8,246 bases of DNA, taken from assembly GCA_012961565.1 (NCBI GenBank), contig DTZC01000037.1:1-8246 (forward strand), written 5' to 3'. A program made the translations under genes and the position numbers. The stretch's first letter is position 1, and every line of letters begins with the position of its first letter. This document shows, one piece after another, positions 5,693 through 8,246 of this stretch. Under the pieces are notes generated by a model. It ran no database searches, was not told the DNA's origin, and worked only from the letters and a program-made list of their open reading frames with translations. This DNA is from Dehalococcoidia bacterium. Its GTDB lineage: Bacteria; Chloroflexota; Dehalococcoidia; GIF9; UBA5629.

Positions 5693-6970
5693 TCAGTCAC
5701 CCTGCTGCTCAGCTTCTCGTTGGCTTTCCTTTTGCAAAATTCGGAGGGCTGCGTCCATCGAGGTCTTTTCCAGGCGAGCTAGTAGTTTCTGCGCATGTTT
5801 TTTCTCCTCGTCCCTCAGCTTTGCCAGTTTCTCATCAGAGTAATTGAGCAGACCCTTGAGGATTTCATCATTGTGTTGTCCCTGCGTGGGTGGGGCTGAG
5901 TATTCGTTTTCCTTGATGCCTTCCATTTTTATGGGATTTCCTACCAGCTTGACTTCGCCGCCCAAAGGGTGGGGAAGGTTCAAAATCATATTCCGAGCTT
6001 TTACTTGGGGGTCGGCGACTGTCTTTTCTATAGTATGTATCGGTCCAGCGATAATGTCCTCTACATGAAAGAGCTCCAGCCAGTCTTCGGCAGGTGCCTT
6101 GGCCAAGTGCTCCTCGATAGCCTGATTGAATTCTTCGCGATGCTTCAACCTTTCCGCACCTTTTATGAATCTGGGGTCGTCTATCATCCAATCTGCTCCA
6201 ATGACCTTAGCCAGTCTGGGCCAGGTAGGACCGAGAGTTATATATCCTTCTTTGCATTTGTATACGCCATAGGGGAGGAGTGCCAGGTGACCTGAGCCCA
6301 TGGGACCGGGGACAATGCCTGAGCACAGGTAGTAGGAGAACTCATATGCCATTGCTGACATCATGGAGCCGAGCAATTCCACATCGATTCTTTTTCCCTC
6401 TCCGGTGCGTTCACGTTGTGCCAGTGCTGCGATTACAGCTATGACGCCAAACAGCCCTCCCAGTATGTCAGCAGCGGGAAATCCTGGTTTTAGCGGGCGT
6501 CCGCCTGGTTCTCCTGTGGTGCTTAGCGTGCCGGCTATTCCTTGGACCACCACATCCACAGAGGGTCGGTTGACATAAGGTCCAGTGGTGCCATAGCCGC
6601 TGATAGAACAGGAGATAATCTTGGGGTTAATCTTGCTTATGGTCTGGTAATCAGCGCCCAGCCTTTCCATTACACCGTAGCGGAAGTTATCCCAGACCAC
6701 ATCTGATATTGCGACAAGGTCATAGAAAGCTTCTCTTCCGGTATCCGTTCCCAGGTCTAAGGTAATAGCCTTTTTATTGCGGTTGAAAGCCAGATAGTAG
6801 AAAGATTCACCTTCATGGCTTGGACCGGGAAACAGTCGGCTGAGCTCTCCGCCAGGCGGCTCTATTTTTATCACCTCAGCTCCTAGATCGCCCAGAATCA
6901 TAGCGCCATAAGGTCCAGCTATGGCACGGGACAAATCCAAAATTCTGTAACCACTCAGAGGTCCTGCCAT
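5693..6970 (-). CDS. Class III CoA-transferase (CaiB/BaiF family)
   Basis: Moves CoA between an acyl-CoA donor and a free carboxylic acid in the cytoplasm, using an aspartyl-CoA thioester intermediate. Its 425 residues show the family start LSGYRILDLSRAIAGPYGAMILGDLGAEVIKIEPP, then NRNKKAITLDL, then SISGYGTTGPY. The likely catalytic aspartate is D168 in GFPAADILGG, matching Asp169 of formyl-CoA transferase. RPSVDVVVQGIAG (135-147) and GKRIDVELL (192-200) are also typical. About 45 C-terminal residues form a charged, probably helical tail beyond the usual YSDEKLAKL end. AAGGAG is repeated twice just before the ATG; the outer copy has good spacing. Only 14 nt separate it from the B12-subunit gene, so it belongs to the mutase operon and probably activates or exchanges CoA on the mutase's substrate or product. 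The actual acids cannot be read from sequence. Confidence 0.93.
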   Translation of the reverse strand: MAGPLSGYRILDLSRAIAGPYGAMILGDLGAEVIKIEPPGGELSRLFPGPSHEGESFYYLAFNRNKKAITLDLGTDTGREAFYDLVAISDVVWDNFRYGVMERLGADYQTISKINPKIISCSISGYGTTGPYVNRPSVDVVVQGIAGTLSTTGEPGGRPLKPGFPAADILGGLFGVIAVIAALAQRERTGEGKRIDVELLGSMMSAMAYEFSYYLCSGIVPGPMGSGHLALLPYGVYKCKEGYITLGPTWPRLAKVIGADWMIDDPRFIKGAERLKHREEFNQAIEEHLAKAPAEDWLELFHVEDIIAGPIHTIEKTVADPQVKARNMILNLPHPLGGEVKLVGNPIKMEGIKENEYSAPPTQGQHNDEILKGLLNYSDEKLAKLRDEEKKHAQKLLARLEKTSMDAALRILQKESQREAEQQGD

Positions 6971-6984
6971 CTCCTTCTCCTTGT

Positions 6985-7389
6985 CTAACCAGATTTCACC
7001 CTTTCGCGGATGTACTGGACTATCTCTCTGATTGAGGTCCCAGGTCCGAATACCTCGCTCATGCCTTTTTCCTTCAGAAACGGGATGTCCTCGGGTGGTA
7101 TGGTTCCACCGCCGATGACCAAAATGTCCCTCATCCCTTTTTCCGCTAGCAACTCGATTACGCGGGGAAAGAGATGCTTGTGAGCACCTGAGAGGCAGCT
7201 CAAGCCTATTACGTCCACATCCTCTTGAATGGCAGTCTGGACTATTTTCTGCGGTGTTTGTCTTAACCCAGTATAGATGGTCTCTATTCCCTCATCTCTC
7301 AGTCCTAGAGCCAAGACTTTAGCCCCACGGTCGTGTCCGTCTAACCCCGGCTTAGCTATAAGAACTCTTATTTTCTTCTCTGCAGTCAT
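6985..7389 (-). CDS. B12-binding subunit of an acyl-CoA mutase
   Basis: Small separate subunit (134 residues) that holds adenosylcobalamin for a methylmalonyl-CoA-mutase-type enzyme. The flavodoxin-like B12 fold is complete. [10 protein letters not shown] at 13-22 has the cobalt-ligand histidine H19 with D17 and K13, spaced exactly as Lys604, Asp608 and His610 of the Propionibacterium enzyme. SCLSG at 64-68 supplies the SxL motif, and VIGGGTIP at 91-98 is the glycine-rich loop that wraps the nucleotide tail. Single-chain mutases carry this domain at their C-terminus; the split form is known in archaeal methylmalonyl-CoA mutases and in 2-hydroxyisobutyryl-CoA mutase. It starts 17 nt after the catalytic-subunit stop, with GGAG about ten bases before the ATG, and ends 14 nt before the CoA-transferase, so the three genes form one operon. 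Confidence 0.95.
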   Translation of the reverse strand: MTAEKKIRVLIAKPGLDGHDRGAKVLALGLRDEGIETIYTGLRQTPQKIVQTAIQEDVDVIGLSCLSGAHKHLFPRVIELLAEKGMRDILVIGGGTIPPEDIPFLKEKGMSEVFGPGTSIREIVQYIRERVKSG

Positions 7390-7406
7390 CTTACGGTCTC
7401 TCCGGG

Positions 7407-8246
7407 TTAAACTGTTGTCGGCTCATATTCGCCGAAGACTTCTCTAAGGGTATCACACATCTCCTGTTCGGTGACATAAGCCTTGGCACACTCTATGAGG
7501 TGTGGTATAAGGTTTTCATCTTCTTTTTTGGCTTTTTCTTTTAATTCCCTCAATAGCTGTGTTGCAGCATGATTATCCCGGTTGTGCTTGACCTCGGCCA
7601 GGTTTTGGATTTGCCTTTCTTCAGCTCGCTCTCTCTTATCTGGGTCATAGGGGTGCGGTACCAGCCGGGTAATCTGTACTTCCAGCTCATGCTCGCCGAC
7701 AAAGCAGTTAACGCCTACTATCAACTCCTCGCCGTTCTCTATTCTTCGCTGACGTTCGTAGGCACTCTTAGCTATTTCACGTTGCACGTACCCGCTCTCG
7801 ATAGCAGCTACTATACCGCCCATGGACTCTATCTTGCCCAGTTCCTTCCAGGCTGCCTCCTCGATTTCGTCGGTCAGGTGTTCTACGTAGTAGGACCCGG
7901 CCAAGGGGTCGAGGACTCTGGTTAGTTTAGCTTCATAATATAGAATTTTGAAAGCGTCCTCCGCTAGTTGGGATGCTTCCAGACTCCAGCCCAAGCCCAG
8001 GGGTTCGTCATAAGGAGGCATGGGGATGGGAGGCCCACCGGAGAGGGCTGAGGCAATAGCACCGACAACCGAGCGGGTTAAATTATTTAGCGGGCGTTGT
8101 ACAGTGCAGTTTTCATATCCCATATGGGCGCCCGCTGGTTGCCGCAGAAGCATACTCCTCTCATTCCTGGCGCCAAACTTCTCCTTCAATATCTTAGCCC
8201 ACATACGGCGAGCTGCTCTTTGGAAAGCTATCTCTTTGAAGAAGTC
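7407..8246 (-). CDS. Acyl-CoA mutase catalytic subunit, divergent methylmalonyl-CoA mutase type (5' end outside window)
   Basis: C-terminal 280 residues of the catalytic (TIM-barrel) subunit of a B12-dependent carbon-skeleton mutase. The frame is open to the window edge, starting [18 protein letters not shown], which closely matches FFxEIAKxRAARRLWAK of methylmalonyl-CoA mutase. [48 protein letters not shown] and [12 protein letters not shown] are also family hallmarks, and [13 protein letters not shown] is the normal end of the stand-alone large subunit. However, the barrel loop that normally reads LRFHxQT(S/A)G reads [14 protein letters not shown] and is two residues longer (8082-8147), and (S/Y)DEAL(A/G)LPTE reads [14 protein letters not shown] (7986-8018). 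The residues that choose the substrate in known relatives lie in the missing N-terminal half. Family membership is firm; calling it a methylmalonyl-CoA mutase is not justified. Confidence 0.92.
   Translation of the reverse strand, partial: DFFKEIAFQRAARRMWAKILKEKFGARNERSMLLRQPAGAHMGYENCTVQRPLNNLTRSVVGAIASALSGGPPIPMPPYDEPLGLGWSLEASQLAEDAFKILYYEAKLTRVLDPLAGSYYVEHLTDEIEEAAWKELGKIESMGGIVAAIESGYVQREIAKSAYERQRRIENGEELIVGVNCFVGEHELEVQITRLVPHPYDPDKRERAEERQIQNLAEVKHNRDNHAATQLLRELKEKAKKEDENLIPHLIECAKAYVTEQEMCDTLREVFGEYEPTTV

Noticed and set aside
5868..6191. Open frame of 107 codons on the minus strand inside the CoA-transferase
   Set aside because: It sits in another frame of a clear gene. Its arginine/proline-rich translation looks like an out-of-frame reading.

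Overview
The window looks like a stretch of bacterial chromosome with a mid-range base composition and tightly packed genes. The best guess is an anaerobe of the Chloroflexota, Dehalococcoidia-like. That guess rests on style and content only: class III CoA-transferases, an acyl-CoA dehydrogenase, a split B12-dependent acyl-CoA mutase and orphan response regulators. Desulfobacterota is a real alternative, and no marker gene in the window settles it. I saw no rRNA, tRNA, CRISPR array, insertion sequence or known riboswitch.

Layout. On the + strand at the left are the C-terminal part of an acyl-CoA dehydrogenase (1-611, cut by the window edge) and a compact histone-deacetylase-fold deacylase (674-1423). 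A short convergent gap with a 9-bp hairpin follows. Everything to the right is on the minus strand. Read in the direction of transcription from the right edge, it runs: the catalytic subunit of a methylmalonyl-CoA-mutase-type enzyme (its 5' end lies outside the window), a separate B12-binding subunit, a CaiB/BaiF CoA-transferase, a membrane M50 (site-2 type) protease with two CBS domains, a small regulator with an N-terminal excisionase-type HTH and a C-terminal receiver, a receiver/HD-GYP protein, and a CysM-like cysteine synthase.

How the genes fit together. The two mutase subunits and the CoA-transferase are spaced 14-17 nt apart and are almost certainly one operon. They would make and rearrange the carbon skeleton of a branched or dicarboxylic acyl-CoA. 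The M50 gene lies 50 nt further on, with its own strong Shine-Dalgarno sequence. The HTH-receiver gene has its own textbook promoter, with a palindrome between the -10 element and the ribosome binding site. The HD-GYP gene follows after a probable terminator. The receiver proteins have no histidine kinase nearby, so they are orphan regulators here. The acyl-CoA dehydrogenase and deacylase could be linked by lysine deacylation of acyl-CoA enzymes, but this is inference.

Most worth a second look: the mutase catalytic subunit lacks the usual active-site HxQT(S/A)G and (S/Y)DEALxLPTE signatures and may act on an unusual substrate. The HTH-receiver protein has its output domain in front of the receiver. 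Between the two regulator genes there is also a possible 29-residue zinc-knuckle peptide, which is weakly supported.
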